A stretch of 64,000 nucleotides of DNA from assembly GCA_028673005.1 (NCBI GenBank), contig CM054116.1, forward strand, positions 21,771,840 through 21,835,839, in the 5' to 3' direction. Shown here in pieces: positions 37,403-50,032 of this stretch. This stretch comes from Tanypteryx hageni (Eukaryota > Arthropoda > Insecta > Odonata > Petaluridae). The notes beneath the pieces were generated by a model. It saw only the letters and a list, made by a program, of their open reading frames with translations, was not told where the DNA came from and made no database searches. Each line of letters opens with the position of its first letter. Positions within the stretch are counted from its first letter, which is position 1. The translations under genes and the position numbers were made by a program.

Positions 37403-39751
37403 ATGATGTCAAATGAAAGACCGCGAGACCACATATTTACGACATTTTCGGAGATAAAAATTCAAGAACCACCCAATATTTTGATACCGTTTTATAAGTA
37501 TTTCCCATGAAGAACGCCTTTGATATCCCCCTGTATTCCAATTATGAAGTATACTTTCCTTCTCGTTAGTACATACATACAAAACGTTATTTCATTCAAA
37601 TAAATTCATGCAAATTTTTCCGTATTAGATAAAGATTAAAAATTTACTCGGCTATCACAGAAAATGTTCTCAATGACTTTTAAAAATTAATCAATTTTAA
37701 CCTCTATACCCGACTGATGAATACTTGAACATTTGTTTATTTTCGTTATCGTTGTACCATTTTTCATAACCAAGGTATTGTTCGAACTTCAAAACAGCGC
37801 CGAAATTTCTTGAATATGTGGACGCGAATTTGTAATCCCAGTCAATCGCAAGAAATACTAACATAAGACAAAATAGGCGACAATGCAAATCACAAAATAA
37901 AGTGGGACTTTCGAATGTGCGAAAAATTGCACCTTTTCGTAAAATAAATTTTTGCTTGTATTTATTTACGACAAGGGTCACTGCATCTTTTGCCTTTGCT
38001 TAGCCAATTTCTGTGAGTGTGTGAGATTGGTGGTCACTGTGGGCCCGTAAACCTGGGTGTCGATCTGCTGTCCCTGGCGCTGGCCCTAAAAAGCCCCTAA
38101 ACGGCGGGTGGAGTGTTTGTTTGAATGCGAGAGGTATTTTTCCTTTTTCCTTATTAAATTTAAATTTGTTTTTATTTTTAAATTTTTTAAAATTTCCCCC
38201 TCTTTTCTTCTCTTTGGGGGTTTTTAACTTAAGTTTTAGTACGACATTTGGAGATTTTTACCATTTACCACCCTGCTAACGGCTTTTGCATCAATGGACC
38301 GATTTTCATGAAACTTTGTATGAGACTCGTGCTGCTAGGGCCCACCTCCTGACTATATTTGGTGAAGATTGAAGGCCCGGGTTCGATTCCAAGAACGTTT
38401 TTTCCCCATTTGTTTTACATAGAAGTCTCAAATCCATCGTGCATGTTTTCTTTAATACATTAAAATATCTTAAAATTATGATATCGGAGCTAGGTCTGTA
38501 CTGTCCTAAGGGAAAAAGACTAATTCTTACCACGGAATTTTGATAATTGATCGTATTTTCTTGAATTTCTATTAAAACATAGCGCTTTTACGTTTTAAAT
38601 CGCATTTTATCGGATTGTTGCCATGGAGACGATTATTACCGAACTCGGCTTGAGCATAGACGAGTGAACAAAAGGGTTAGTTTCTTGACACCCTTCAGCA
38701 ATGGACAGTTAGTCCATACATACATTAGCGTATAAACAGTAACATTTATTAAATTCGTTCATTTTAAAAAATACATGAAAAATATAATGTAAGAAAGAGA
38801 TTCTGACAGTGCTTTTAGTATTTTAAACCTGATAATGCTCTATTAATTTGTTTTCCAATTTTTCTCTATCATTGATAAATTATGAACTACAAGTGGTATT
38901 TATGGTATGAGAATTCCTTGGAATGACTAACACACATTGAAACATTTCCTGTCAATGTATATAATCAATTCGGGACGTCAACTTTGGAAAACCAGCCTGC
39001 ATTAGTCCTGGTTTGGACTTCTTGTTATTTTCTTAATTGTTGGAGCTTCGTGGCTATACCCAATATCAGAGGGCTACGGTATGAGTTTATTTCTGTTCTT
39101 TGTAAAGTCTTTAAATTTTTCTCGCAGTTTCTTCAAATATTTATTATCATTTAAAGTATTTGGAATTTTTAGAAATATTATAGGCATGGAGAAAGTCATG
39201 TGGTGGCCACGTCAGATTTTTTAAGAAAAAGCGCTAAAAATCGTCAGAATAGTGCCATCCGTTCACGAGTTATTCCACCAAGTGTCACGCCAATTGCTTC
39301 CCAGAAAGGAGAGCATTCCAGACCAACACATACAAACATATCAAGACTGCCATAATAAGGGATATTAAATAACTTGTATAATTTGCTGACACGAGATAAA
39401 AGGAAATTTTTTAAAATCGCTTCATATTCTTTTCATGCACTGCAAAAATATAAAGCTAGAGAGGAATACAAGGTGATCATAGAATTATTGCATTCGCAGG
39501 CAAAATATTAATCTCAGCTCTTGTAGCAGTAAGATAGTCGAGTGGAGAAAATGCGCATTTCACTTACAACCTAGCAGCTGTCCTCAACGATCGATTCTTT
39601 TTATACTCAATGAATGGAAACAGAAGATGATCACATTGCTGCTAAATAGCCCATCAAAGTTGTCTCAATATCGTTATACAAAATGCACTAAGTAGGTCGT
39701 CGAGTCATTCTAAAAATAAAGTTATCATGGTAAATCATTTCCCGAACTCAC
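37403..39751. other. Intron 2, 5' part
   Basis: No gene was recognised. At 38261-38400 a stretch with GGCCCGGGTTCGATTCCAAG resembles the T-loop-like words at 30795 and within units C and D. A minus-strand ORF at 37697-37981 has no family resemblance. Confidence 0.4.
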
Positions 39752-39836
39752 CTCCTTTGCCTCCATGTTGCTTGCTGTTGCTGTTCTGCGCCCATTTGAG
39801 CAATGCGGAATTCTTCATCATGATAGCATCCAAGTC
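39752..39836 (-). CDS. ced-6: ced-6 exon 2
   Basis: This 85-bp exon has acceptor TTTGTTTTCAG at 39837-39847 and donor GTGAGT starting at 39751. It encodes DLDAI, then MMKNSALLKWAQ and a Ser/Asn/Lys/Gly stretch, and ends after the first base of a Gly codon (phase 1). The SLLKWA-type motif just before the PTB domain resembles insect CED-6 proteins. ATG codons at 39821 and 39818 are alternative starts if exon 1 is only UTR or belongs to another isoform. Confidence 0.85.
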
Positions 39837-40360
39837 CTGAAAACAAAGATCCTTTGTTTAGTTTGAAAGTAAATATTTATCAAGCAATCGAACATTTTTA
39901 AGTATTGGAAAAATTAACACATATATACACACACACGTTTATATCAAAAAGATATTCTACATATATCACTAAAACGGAAATATAATTCCTGTGTCGGTAA
40001 AAAGGTCAAGTACGCAGTCCTAAAAAAAACACCGCTAACTGGAGCAAAGCAGCCGAGAGAGGAAATAGATCCGCGGTTCTCAGAGGAAATGGTAAGTGAA
40101 GAGGTTAACCGCGTGCGGTTGCTCCATCTCGGGGGTTCTAAAATGCGGCCACCGAGAAATTTTGGTGCGACCACCACTAGTTCGGCGCTAGTAGCCTTCT
40201 ACAGTCAAGTCTCGAAAGCAATATTGCGACTAGACCCACCGAATGAATAGTCCCTTGTTCGGTGCATACAGATACGACCCAGATGCCTCTCTATAAACAC
40301 AAAGGGAGGTTAATTGACTATATTTCTCGGCTGAGAACGCGCCATATCCTCTTTAATAAT

Positions 40361-40455
<95 letters not shown>

Positions 40456-42173
40456 CGTTAATATAAAGGATTGCTCCTTTAGTAAAAAAGGAATGGGCAA
40501 GGGAGGCCAGGAAAGTCAGTCTTGAAAGGGCTTGTCTGGAGGGAGTACGCTCACGTCATATGTGCTGTTCACATATTGTTAGTGCCTCGTTTTCAGTTTT
40601 CTTGCATTATATCACAATTATTTGATTGAGTTAAGGCGTCTTTTGTGTTCATCCCACTTTTTCATTGACTCCCTATTTCTAATACAATAATAATTAGGGT
40701 GATTATCAGTGTGATTGTAGCGTTTAAAAGTGCTTGTAAGTGTGATCATAGGTGTGATTTTAAGTGAAATACAAGTGCGGCCACGGGAAAAAATTTCCTG
40801 AGAACCCCTGCTATAGCTTATATAAAAGATCGATAGCGATGGCGATGAGTGTCCGGGTGCCATTTTAAGAACTAATTGTTTTAGGCCCTCGTTAACACTT
40901 AAATATATAACTAGTATAGTGGTGACTCAGAGCCCCGCGAGTCACCTGCGTGTATCTTATGCGTAAGAACGTCCAAAGCTCAAAATGAGTAGAATCGCTT
41001 ACAGCGGAGCAAGACGGTAATTTCCGGAAAGGGTGGAAAAAATCTTAAGGGATTGACTAAATGACACGAGGTAAAATTTCCTCTATCTTTTCCCATCTGC
41101 ACTCCTTCATTCTTCATTAACATGAAAATTTTTAGTGTAAAAACCATTTCAAACATTGAAATTTTCTATAAGCCAAAACAGCAGCTGAGTTATATGAAGA
41201 AATCGGAAATCAAAGATTCTTGCCAAGACCATGTTTTTAATGTTGAAAAACTGACACGTTGAGATAGGCACGTTTTAATAGCTAATAATGAGAATGACAA
41301 TTAAATTCGAGTCATTTATGAAGAAATGCTGTTTTAAGTGGGTGTTATTTTCGATTTTGATACTAGCATCATACGTCGGTAACCTAAATCTTAAAACAGA
41401 TATTTCTATCAGGAATTAAAATCAATGGCCGCGTTTTGTGGCATCTGTGAAAATACTGTAGAAAATATACTTCTCATAAGACTAAATAAATACTTTTATT
41501 CCTTAAACTAACCCATTTCACTTAGTGCCATGAATGGCAACTCAGTTTACTGCACTTAATGCGTCCAATTTAATTAGCTTAAGAACGACTTTAGCGCGAG
41601 TCCTTATAATGGCAAGCTCTCTATCCCATTTTGTCGTCATGTTTGCAGCGGGAAATAATTTCATTAACTTTAATTCGGAACTTCTGAAGGTTAGTAATGG
41701 CTAATTTTAGGAGCCTTTAAAAAGTTTAATCGAATCGAAAAAAAAAGACATCGAGGGTATTCCGCACATCAGCTGACTCCATCTCAAACATGCCACATTT
41801 TGACGGCCTCGTTTTGCTTTTAGGCTCCTGTCAATTTTGGAAACCTAGCTATTGACCTAGATTGGAGACGAGGAAACGAGAATCCTCCAGTGGATGGGAT
41901 TTCTTGGAAAATAAGACAACGGGAGATAAACGAGAGGAGAACGGAGGGCAGAAGAGAAAAGTGTAAAGAGGAAAAAAGAGCGAGAGTGGCCATTTTAAAC
42001 AGAAGGAAAGGGAAAAGTTAAGAGAGGAAATAAAAAAGAGAAATCTAGATAAGAGAAAGAAGCGAAAGCGGGAATGTGCCTTTCCCCTTATCATTAAATA
42101 ATTCCGCTGTTATTGTGCGCGGCTGAGGTGGGGACTGACCTCATCTTCTTCCGAGTCAATTATAGAGTTCCCC

Positions 42174-42176
<3 letters not shown>
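39837..42176. other. Intron 1, 3' part
   Basis: This is AT-rich sequence with a GA-rich patch at 41850-42075. Apart from the CT microsatellite, nothing was recognised. Confidence 0.45.
40364..40451. repeat. (CT)n microsatellite
   Basis: Uninterrupted CT dinucleotide run of about 88 bases. Unlike the minisatellites in this window, its pyrimidine strand is the plus strand. Confidence 0.98.

Positions 42177-42234
<58 letters not shown>
42177..42234. repeat. (TA)n run next to the Penelope-like element
   Basis: TA dinucleotide run of about 58 bases abutting the 3' end of the Penelope-like element. It is either the insertion target or expanded element-end sequence. Confidence 0.96.
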
Positions 42235-42236
<2 letters not shown>

Positions 42237-42515
42237 TGTCAACAAGGTGTTGGGATGAGGAAACCCAGTGAGCACTCACCAATCAGACGACTTCAGGTTG
42301 GCGAGGCCCCGGGGATGTCGAAGCGACACACGTAAAATAACACAAAAAAACAGAAACATCACAAACGTAGAAGCTTTCGGAACTACTACTCCTTCAGCTA
42401 CAGAGAGAGAACTGATGGGGGTGGAAGGGTAGTGCGGAAAGGTCGAGGATTGGAGGAAACGGAGGGGGTTGGGGATGGGTAGGGTGTTGGGAGAAGACAG
42501 AAAGGGTGTGAAAAG

Positions 42516-42880
42516 CTATCGAAGGTTGAGGCCTGGGGGAGTGAAGGAGTTTAGGAGATGGATATGCGAAAGCTCCCACTGACGGAGTTGGGGAGCCGAA
42601 GCATTGTCGGGGAGAGCGCGAATGACTCTCACTGTGAAGCAGTTGTTAAACTTTAAATTATGTTTGTTCGCATGAACGGCCACCGGCAGCGGTCGTTTGA
42701 GAATGACGCTGTTGCGGTGGCCATTCATGCGGATGTTGAGGGGATTGCTGGTGAGGCCAACATAAAAGGCGGGGCATTGGGTGCATCTCAGGAGGTAAAT
42801 GATATTGCGGGTGGTGCAGTTGGTGGTGGAAGTTATGGGGTAGGTGATGTTGGTTGTGGGACTGGAGAAGGAGTTGCAGG
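42516..42880 (-). pseudogene. Penelope-like GIY-YIG endonuclease, frameshifted from RT
   Basis: In a different minus-strand frame from RT: NIIYLLRCTQCPAFYVGLTS (GIY and YIG strands), NPLNIRMNGHR (catalytic Arg), PVAVHANKHNLKF, and a conserved Glu in LRQWELSHIHLLNSF, ending at a stop at 42516. The switch from the RT frame occurs around a run of eight C (plus strand G-run at about 42880-42887), consistent with a one-base indel or assembly error in the homopolymer. The domain cuts target DNA for the element. Confidence 0.85.
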
Positions 42881-42887
42881 GGGGGGT

Positions 42888-44150
42888 TTATTGGGCATTT
42901 TAGACATCGGGGTCTACCGCAGGGGTAAGATCCGGCAGGGTGTAAAGGCGTGGGTGCTGGGGGTTCTTTCTTCCATAGAATATTTGCCAGATTAGGGGGA
43001 CGGCGGAAGGAGAGCATCGGTAGTCTGGGAAATGGGATCTGGTGAGGGGAGGATGAGAGGATAAGGTGGGCGGCTTTCAGGATGTTTTTCAGAATGTCGT
43101 GGATGCCGGGGAAATACAGGGTGGTTAGGGTGAGTTGGAGGGTGGAATCGGTGGTGGTGTGGGTGGTGGTGTGGGTATTGGGGTGGGAGTTAGGGGTGGC
43201 GGGTGCGACTGCCCGCCGGATTTGGTCTCGGATCAGATCCGGCGGGTATCCGCGCTGTAAGAAGGCATGTTCGAGGGTGGAGCAGTACTCGGACAGGGAA
43301 TCTCTGTCCGAGCAAATTCTCCGCCCTCGTCGGGCTAGGGCATAGGGAATAGAGGTTTTGGTGTGGAGGGGATGGCAGCTGTCGAACTGGAGATATTGAA
43401 GGCGGTTGGAAGGCTTGAGGTGCACACTGGTGTGGATTTTGTTTTCCCGGATGGAGAGATCGACATCCAGGAAGGTGATGTTGGAGGCAGAGGAGTGGTG
43501 GGTGAAGGAAAGCGTGGGGTGGGATGAGAGGCGTTGTAAAAAGGATTGTAGCGAGTCGGGTCCATGTGTCCAGAGAAGAAAAATATCGTCAATATACCTC
43601 AGCCATAGGAGTGGTCTGGGGGAAACGTCAAGAAAGCGTTCCTCCCATTCACCTAAGAAGACATTGGCATAGGAGGGCGCCATGCGAGGGCCCATCGCGG
43701 TACCTTTTATTTGTAGGTAGTGGCGCCCTCCGAAAGAGAAGTTGTTTTTTTGGAGCACCATTTCAGCCAGCTTCGTTAGGAAATGGGAGGATGGTCTTGT
43801 GTCAGGTGGTCTGGAGTCCAGTAATTTTCTCAGGGAGGACAGTCCTTGGTTGTGAGGGATGCTGGTGTAGAGGGAGCAGACGTCTATAGTGGACATAATT
43901 GTGTTAGGTGGGAGAGGGGAAGGGAGTGATTTTAGGCGTAGTAGAAAGTGGTTTGTGTCTTTGATGAAGGATGGGATTTAACGGACGAGAGGTTGTAGGT
44001 GGGAGTCAACATAGGCAGAGATGCGTTCCGTGGGAGAACTAAAGCTGGCAACAATGGGGCGGCCGGGGATGTTGGGTTTGTGGATTTTTGGGAGTAGATA
44101 GAATATAATTCCTTCTTTCCGCAATTTGCGGCGAAGAGAAAACAAAATCG
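42888..44150 (-). pseudogene. Penelope-like reverse transcriptase
   Basis: The RT supplies the polymerase step of Penelope retrotransposition. Starting at 43896 there is a long intact stretch: TIDVCSLYTSIPHNQGL (catalytic Asp motif A), QIKGTAMGPRMAPSYANVFL, LRYIDDIFLLW (the YIDD box at about 43596-43585), SSASNITFLDVDLSI and KPSNRLQYLQFDSCHP. Upstream, [11 protein letters not shown] and [20 protein letters not shown] are in the same frame but separated by a TAA at about 43980. The start of the protein is absent. The RT core looks intact, so the copy is probably fairly young. Confidence 0.9.
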
Positions 44151-44165
44151 GATCAAAATTTATGG

Positions 44166-44937
44166 GTTAATCGAAAAAGAAAAGTCAGACTTCCTATCCC
44201 AAGGATTCCCAGAAAATGGTGACGAGGGATGGCGGAGACAAGGTTAAGAAGGGAGCATAATCGAGTGACGGGTCAAGAGTGGGAGGGCAAAATGCGAAGG
44301 GTTTGTGGGGATAGAGGACGAGGATTAATTATTTACAGTAGTTTTAGAGTAGTAGTTTAGTAGAGAGAAGAGCGGTTATACTGACATTTTCAAAATAGGT
44401 AATAAATTACGATTTTAGGAACGCATTTCCATAAGTATGTACTATATTAAAATGACCCCGCATAACGCTGATTCAGTTAGCGCTCTCGTTTTCAGGAACG
44501 CATCCCCAGCGTTAAACGGGGTATGACTGTACATTCATTTTTAAATCTATACGTGGGACACTAAGATGTCCGATTTCCTCCTCGTCTTACGCCAATAGCA
44601 CGGCGATTGTCGGCTTTCCTGTCCGAGCGCCCGCCAGATGCTCATCGCGCACCCTTCATCACTGAGGGAGAAGTGGGGGAAAGGGACGAGGGACCAGGAC
44701 GAGGGAGAAGTGGGGGAAAGGGACGAGGGACCAGGACGAGGGAGAAATGGAACAGGTCGGCGCCTTCTGGATAGCGCGCCAAGGAAATCCCGTGCCATCG
44801 CATACAAGAGAGCCACTGCACAGTTTCACTAGCGATTCGCAGCTAAGTTAGTTATTCCGTAGCCATTTTAAAACCAAGTTTCTCTTTCGCGAATTAAACG
44901 TTTTCGTATCTTTACACATGTGCAGAGGACAAAGAGG
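44166..44937. other. Intron 1 spacer with a one-ended Tigger-like terminus
   Basis: At 44440-44529 the minus strand reads CAGTCATACCCCGTTTAACG, preceded by TA, and continues CTGGGGATGCGTTCC, as in pogo/Tigger-type TIRs. The other end was not found. At 44667-44745 a 37-38 bp unit, GAGGGAGAAGTGGGGGAAAG plus GGACGAGGGACCAGGAC, is duplicated in tandem. No gene. Confidence 0.5.
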
Positions 44938-46180
44938 GAGAGAGAAAGAATAGTGAGGGAGAGAGAAAGAATAGTGAGGGAGAGAGAAAGAATAGTGAGG
45001 GAGAAAGAAATAATAGAGAAGAGAGAAGAGAGAATAGAGAAGCGAGAATAGAGAAGCGAGAATAGAGAAGAGAGAATAGAGAAGAGAGAATAGAGGAGAG
45101 AATAGAGAAGAGAGAATAGAGAAGCGAGAATAGAGAAGCGAGAATAGAGAAGAGAGAATAGAGAAGAGAGAATAGAGAAGAGAGAATAGAGAAGAGAGAA
45201 TAGAGAAGAGAGAATAGAGAAGAGAGAATAGATAAGAGAGAATAGAGAAGCGAGAACAGAGAAGAGAGAATAGAGAAGAGAGAATAGAGAAGCGAGAACA
45301 GAGAAGAGAGAATAGAGAAGAGAGAATAGAGAAGAGAGAATAGAGAAGAGAGAATAGAGAAGAGAGAATAGAGAAGAGAGAATAGAGAAGAGAGAATAGA
45401 TAAGAGAGAATAGATAAGAGAGAATAGAGGAGAGAATAGAGGAGAGAATAGAGAAGAGAGAATAGAGAAGCGAGAATAGAGAAGAGGGACTAGAGAAGAG
45501 GGAATAGAGAAGCGAGAATAGAGAAGCGAGAACAGAGAAGAGAGAAGAGAATAGAGAAGAGAGAATAGAGAAGAGAGAATAGAGAAGCGAGAATAGAGAA
45601 GAGAGAATAGAGAAGAGAGAAGTGAGAAGAGAGAATAGAGAAGCGAGAACAGAGAAGAGAGAATAGAGAAGAGAGAATAGAGAAGCGAGAATAGAGAAGC
45701 GAGAATAGAGAAGAGAGAATAGAGAAGAGAGAATAGAGAAGAGAGAATAGAGAAGAGAGAATAGAGAAGAGAGAATAGAGAAGCGAGAATAGAGAAGAGA
45801 GAATAGAGAAGAGAGAATAGAGAAGAGAGAATAGAGAAGCGAGAACAGAGAAGAGAGAATAGAGAAGCGAGAACAGAGAAGAGAGAATAGAGAAGAGAGA
45901 ATAGAGAAGAGAGAATAGAGAAGAGAGAATAGAGAAGAGAGAATAGAGAAGAGAGAATAGAGAAGAGAGAACAGAGAAGCGAGAATAGAGAATAGAGAAG
46001 AGAGAACAGAGAAGCGAGAATAGAGAAGAGAGAATAGAGAAGAGAGAATAGAGAAGAGAGAATAGAGAAGAGAGAAGTGAGAAGAGAGAATAGAGAAGCG
46101 AGAATAGAGAAGCGAGAACAGAGAAGAGAGAACAGAGAAGAGAGAATAGAGAAGAGAGAATAGAGAAGAAAGAATTTAAA
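44938..46180. repeat. 14-bp purine minisatellite (AGAGAATAGAGAAG)n
   Basis: More than 1.2 kb of a 14-bp unit, GAGAAGAGAGAATA, with frequent GAAGCGAGAA and GAACAGAG variants. The plus strand is nearly all purine. A 14-bp period gives long open frames on the minus strand (SLFSLLYSLFSIL repeats), which I do not treat as a gene. Confidence 0.97.
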
Positions 46181-47862
46181 AGATAATATAAAAATAAAAA
46201 GAGAAGGGAGAAGCAACATGGCGACCAAACACCTCGGGGCGCCATCAAATCCCTTTCGACCGGGAGGCCCACTCCCGTCCACGCTACTTCCAAACCCGCT
46301 CTCAACTCGCCCCGGAAGAGTGAAAGCGAAGGTGCGGAAAGTGTTATGCGCGAGGGATATCAAGAGAGAAAAGTTGAAAAGTGAGATGGGAATTTTTAGC
46401 GCTTTGATTCGCGCTAGGAATTTCGCTAATCTCCGCAGTTCACGCTTTTTAGACTGAAGCGAAATCTCGAGCGGATAAGACCGATGCGGAAGCGATTGCG
46501 GAACAAGATCAAGGAAGCTGAGGATGAGGACTATGTGCTATTATTCTCACAAACCCAAGTTTTTGGTTTCCTTATTGGTCGATTTTGTTGTCGCTATGAC
46601 TACTTTAACTATATGGTGACTGAATTGCGTTTTAAATCGCCAAATAACAAATGCTAAAGCCTTAGCCCTCGTAATACAAAGAGTGTACTTTATGTCGACC
46701 CTTTATTATCAATTTATCGCTTTTTCGCAATGCGAATTGAATGCTGTAAGAAAATTTCATTGCCATTTGTAAATGCTATTATATGATCATTTCTTTTATT
46801 TCTTTTTCTCGTGTAGGCGCATTATTTTAAAACCACAATAATTACGAATTCTTGACTCTTGGCACAAAACATTCCTCCATTGGCAGGGGTCGTTGCTACT
46901 TGTGTGAAGCCTTCTCCCGGTCAAAAAAACAAGGAAAAGAAATTACAATCATTTGTACCCGTTTTCCGAGCTATTTTTGCGATAGACGGTAGAAAAAACT
47001 GAAATCGTCTGTGCGAGTCGTGTGGTAGATGAAGATCAGGGTACCAATTTACAGAGGTGAGTAAACGCAACTTACTGAAAAACGAACTTTTTCATTTTTC
47101 AATATTTTAATCTCTGAATTTAATATTTATACTTAAATATAAATATTTAAAAACGATTGATTAAATTGCTTTTCATTTGATGGGTTCACATAAACCGCGA
47201 TTTGGTTTTGTTATTGCAATAAAATATTAATAATAAAATAAACCAAACCTTGACAGCGGCATTCAATGTAGATTTCATGGATTCATACCAATTTTAATGA
47301 CGAGAAATTTATCGGCGCAGCCCGTTCTCATTATATATCGCGTAATAATCTAAAGTAATTCTGACGCACTTCAATAATATGTGTTACTACCTTCAAAAGA
47401 CATCTTATTACAAAAGAAAGGATAAACATGGCTCAAAAGTAGTTAAAAGCACATAAAGATACGTTCTGCTACTCTTAAAAACGGAAAAATCAAGATAAAC
47501 TTTTTAAATACGAGAAACGCAATGATTCGGTGTACGGTAATACCAAGATTGAATTTGGTTGTGTAGGCGATACCTCACATAGGAGAAAACGAAATAACTA
47601 AATCATTAAAGAGATTCAAGGCCTCGGAATGCTATATCGAGAGTGGATGGGAAGGAATGAATGAGGAGGCAAGAGGAAAGATATTAGATCAAGAATTGAG
47701 GAGAGAATGGCGGAAAGAAGTCTCGTTAAAAAAACGCTCTCATCGTCGGGGCCACAAAAGTAAGGACTTCGTTAAAAAGATTTGAACAAGTAAGTGCTTT
47801 TGCCACTAAATAATGTTAATCGATGTGTGAAGAAAACAAAATGAATTTTCCCGGGACAAAGG
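46181..47862. other. Intron 1 spacer between two minisatellites
   Basis: A GC-richer segment at 46215-46330 is followed by AT-rich DNA. No exon could be supported. A polypurine patch lies at 47640-47720. Confidence 0.4.
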
Positions 47863-48325
47863 GAGGAGAGGACGAAGGGAAGAGGGGACGAAGGGAGGAG
47901 GGGACGAAGGGAGAGGACGAGGGAGGAGAGGACGAAGGGAAAAGAGGAAGGGAAAAGAGGAAGGGAGGAGAGGACGAAGGGAGATTGGTGGGAGGAGGAG
48001 ATGGGTGGGGTGGGAGAAGGAGAGGGTGGGAGAAGGGGAGGGTGGGAGAAGGGGAGGGTGGGAGAAGGAGAGGGTGGGAGAAGGAGAGGGTGGTAGAAGG
48101 GGAGGGTGGTAGAAGGGGAGGGTGGGAGGAGGAGGTGGGAGGAGGAGATGGGTGGGAGGAGGAGATGGGTGGGAGGAGGAGATGGGTGAGAGTAGGAGAT
48201 GGGTGAAAGGAGATGGGTGGGAGGAGGAGATGGGTGAGAGTAGGAGATGGGTGAGAGGAGGAGATGGGTGAGAGGAGGAGATGGGTGAGAGGAGAGGACG
48301 AAGGGAGAAGATGGGAGGGGGAGGA
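47863..48325. repeat. G-rich purine minisatellite, about 17-bp units
   Basis: GGGAGGAGAGGACGAA units come first, then GAGAAGGGGAGGGTGG and GGAGATGGGTGGGAGGA units. The plus strand is G-rich with many GGG runs. Open frames on both strands are compositional. Confidence 0.95.
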
Positions 48326-49720
48326 GAGGGCAGGAGGCACTTTCCATTGTTAAATGCGATCATGAATCTGATTATCAATAATAGAACTCCCTCCGTTCTC
48401 CAGAGAACCTTAGACATTGCATAAATTCTAATGCAATCAACAGAAATGATTCTTCAATAACTTCACAGAAAGAGATTATAAACCTATTTTTAATATATAG
48501 GTACAAGAGTTGTTTTTGTAGAACGGATAAATCTTAAAAACAAAATATTTTCACCAGTCGATTTTATAACCGAGCATCACGGAAGAGGAATTATAAAGTA
48601 TCTTGAATATAAAATTTACCTGATACAGCAATGTATTTTATTTTTTGCAAAATACGCACAACATTGTTTCAAATGTTGCTGAAGAATAGGAATATGCTAG
48701 TATGTCAGAGCTACCATTAATGTACAGTTTTATGTTCAGATAAAGAAAGCGAACGTTTTGTGACAGAAACAAAACTATTTCTATCTTACACTTTCCATTG
48801 CCCTGTCCATGTAACACGCCATCGTTCATTTATATTAATTATTAAGGAATAGACACTATTATTTTTATGGAATTATTAATGTTTTATCAAGTATTTCAGT
48901 AATATTTCCCGTGAAGTAGATTTTACTAACGTATTTGACCATATAGAGCAGTGGTGCTCAAACTTTTCAGCAATAGGCGACATACTTCACTTCTGCATTC
49001 ATTGCGGGCCACACGCAGTCGGAAATATAGCTGAATAATCATTTAACGAAACTGAAAGTTTAAGTTGGGAATCGATATTACCCGATTTGTTTCTAATTTA
49101 TTTAACTATGATGAGAATAGAGAAGAAGTAAAGCCGAAATACTTTCGCATATAGGAGTATCAGAATTCTGACTGTTCATTAGAATTTCCAAGTCATCGCT
49201 TACCCGCAAGCAAGAATATAAGACCTTAGGATGTAAGCAAACATCAATTAAATGAGCCACAAATTAAAAGTTTCAAGAAGCTATGTTTATGAAAAGCCTT
49301 TCAAATTTCGGAGATCCCACGTCATGGCCAAGGTATTTATCTCTTCTCGCTGTTGAGACAGTGTACCATCAATGGAACGGCATTCTAAACAAAGGTAATA
49401 AAGATTCATTTCTTAGAACTCGACGGAGCTGAGTTGCAAAATAGTCTCCGTGGTGCGGAATCGGAACGTTTCGACTTCCCAGAGGAAAAGAAAGTCTTTT
49501 CCGCGGTTCTTTCGTCTAATAACGCGATCGCATTGCTTAATAATCCTCTGACGAAAAATAGACAGTAAGAGAGATGGCACCGGTTGGCAGCGGTTTCGCG
49601 AGATTGCGCAAAAAAGAAATTCTCAATCATAAAGAGAGGAGACGCGATTTCGGGAGAGCAACTGTTGAAAAGGCAGTGTAAAAGGAAACGATAAGAGGCA
49701 TGAGGGGACACGCGACAAAG
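48326..49720. other. Intron 1 spacer with hAT-like terminus
   Basis: This is AT-rich. At 48954-48974 CAGTGGTGCTCAAACTTTTC, then CGGGCCACACGCAG, resembles the end of hAT-type MITEs, but no partner TIR was found. No gene. Confidence 0.4.
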
Positions 49721-50032
49721 GGAGGGAGGGGACAGAGGGGGGATGGGGCTGAGGGGGATGGGGCTGAGGGGGATGGGGCTGAGGGGGATGGGGCTGAGGG
49801 GGATGGGGCTGAGGGGGGATGGGGCTGAGGGGGGATGGGACACAGGGGGGAGGGGACACGGGGAAAGGGACAGAGGAGGAAAGGGACAGAGGGGGGGAGG
49901 GACAGAGGGGGGGAGGGACAGAGGGGGGGAGGGACAGAGGGGGGGAGGGACAGAGGGGGGGAGGGACAGAGGGGGGGAGGGACAGAGGGGGGAAGGGACA
50001 GAGGGGGGAATGGACAGAGGGGAGAGGAAACG
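49721..50032. repeat. G-rich minisatellite, 15- and 16-bp units
   Basis: About six copies of GGGGATGGGGCTGAG (15 bp) at 49738-49835, then about eight copies of GGGACAGAGGGGGGGA (16 bp) to about 50030. The plus strand has dense G-runs with G-quadruplex potential. Confidence 0.95.

Larger units (their letters stand above)
42236..44165 (-). mobile_element. Penelope-like retroelement, 5'-truncated
   Basis: The minus strand encodes, in order, [20 protein letters not shown], an in-frame TAA, the RT core and a GIY-YIG endonuclease, the domain order of Penelope-like elements. Downstream of the ORF is a non-coding tail of about 280 bp ending at the TA run. The left part of RT (before about 44160) is missing. 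It lies in intron 1 in the same orientation as ced-6. Confidence 0.9.

Noticed and set aside
44912..46363. Minus-strand frame of 483 codons with a regular SLFSLLYSLFSIL pattern
   Set aside because: The 14-bp satellite unit produces a 14-residue pattern by arithmetic. A second frame of 271 codons overlaps it. It looks like a hydrophobic repeat protein, but nothing supports translation.
47772..48417. Three overlapping minus-strand ORFs and one plus-strand ORF
   Set aside because: All lie in a G-rich minisatellite and are open in several frames, so composition explains them.
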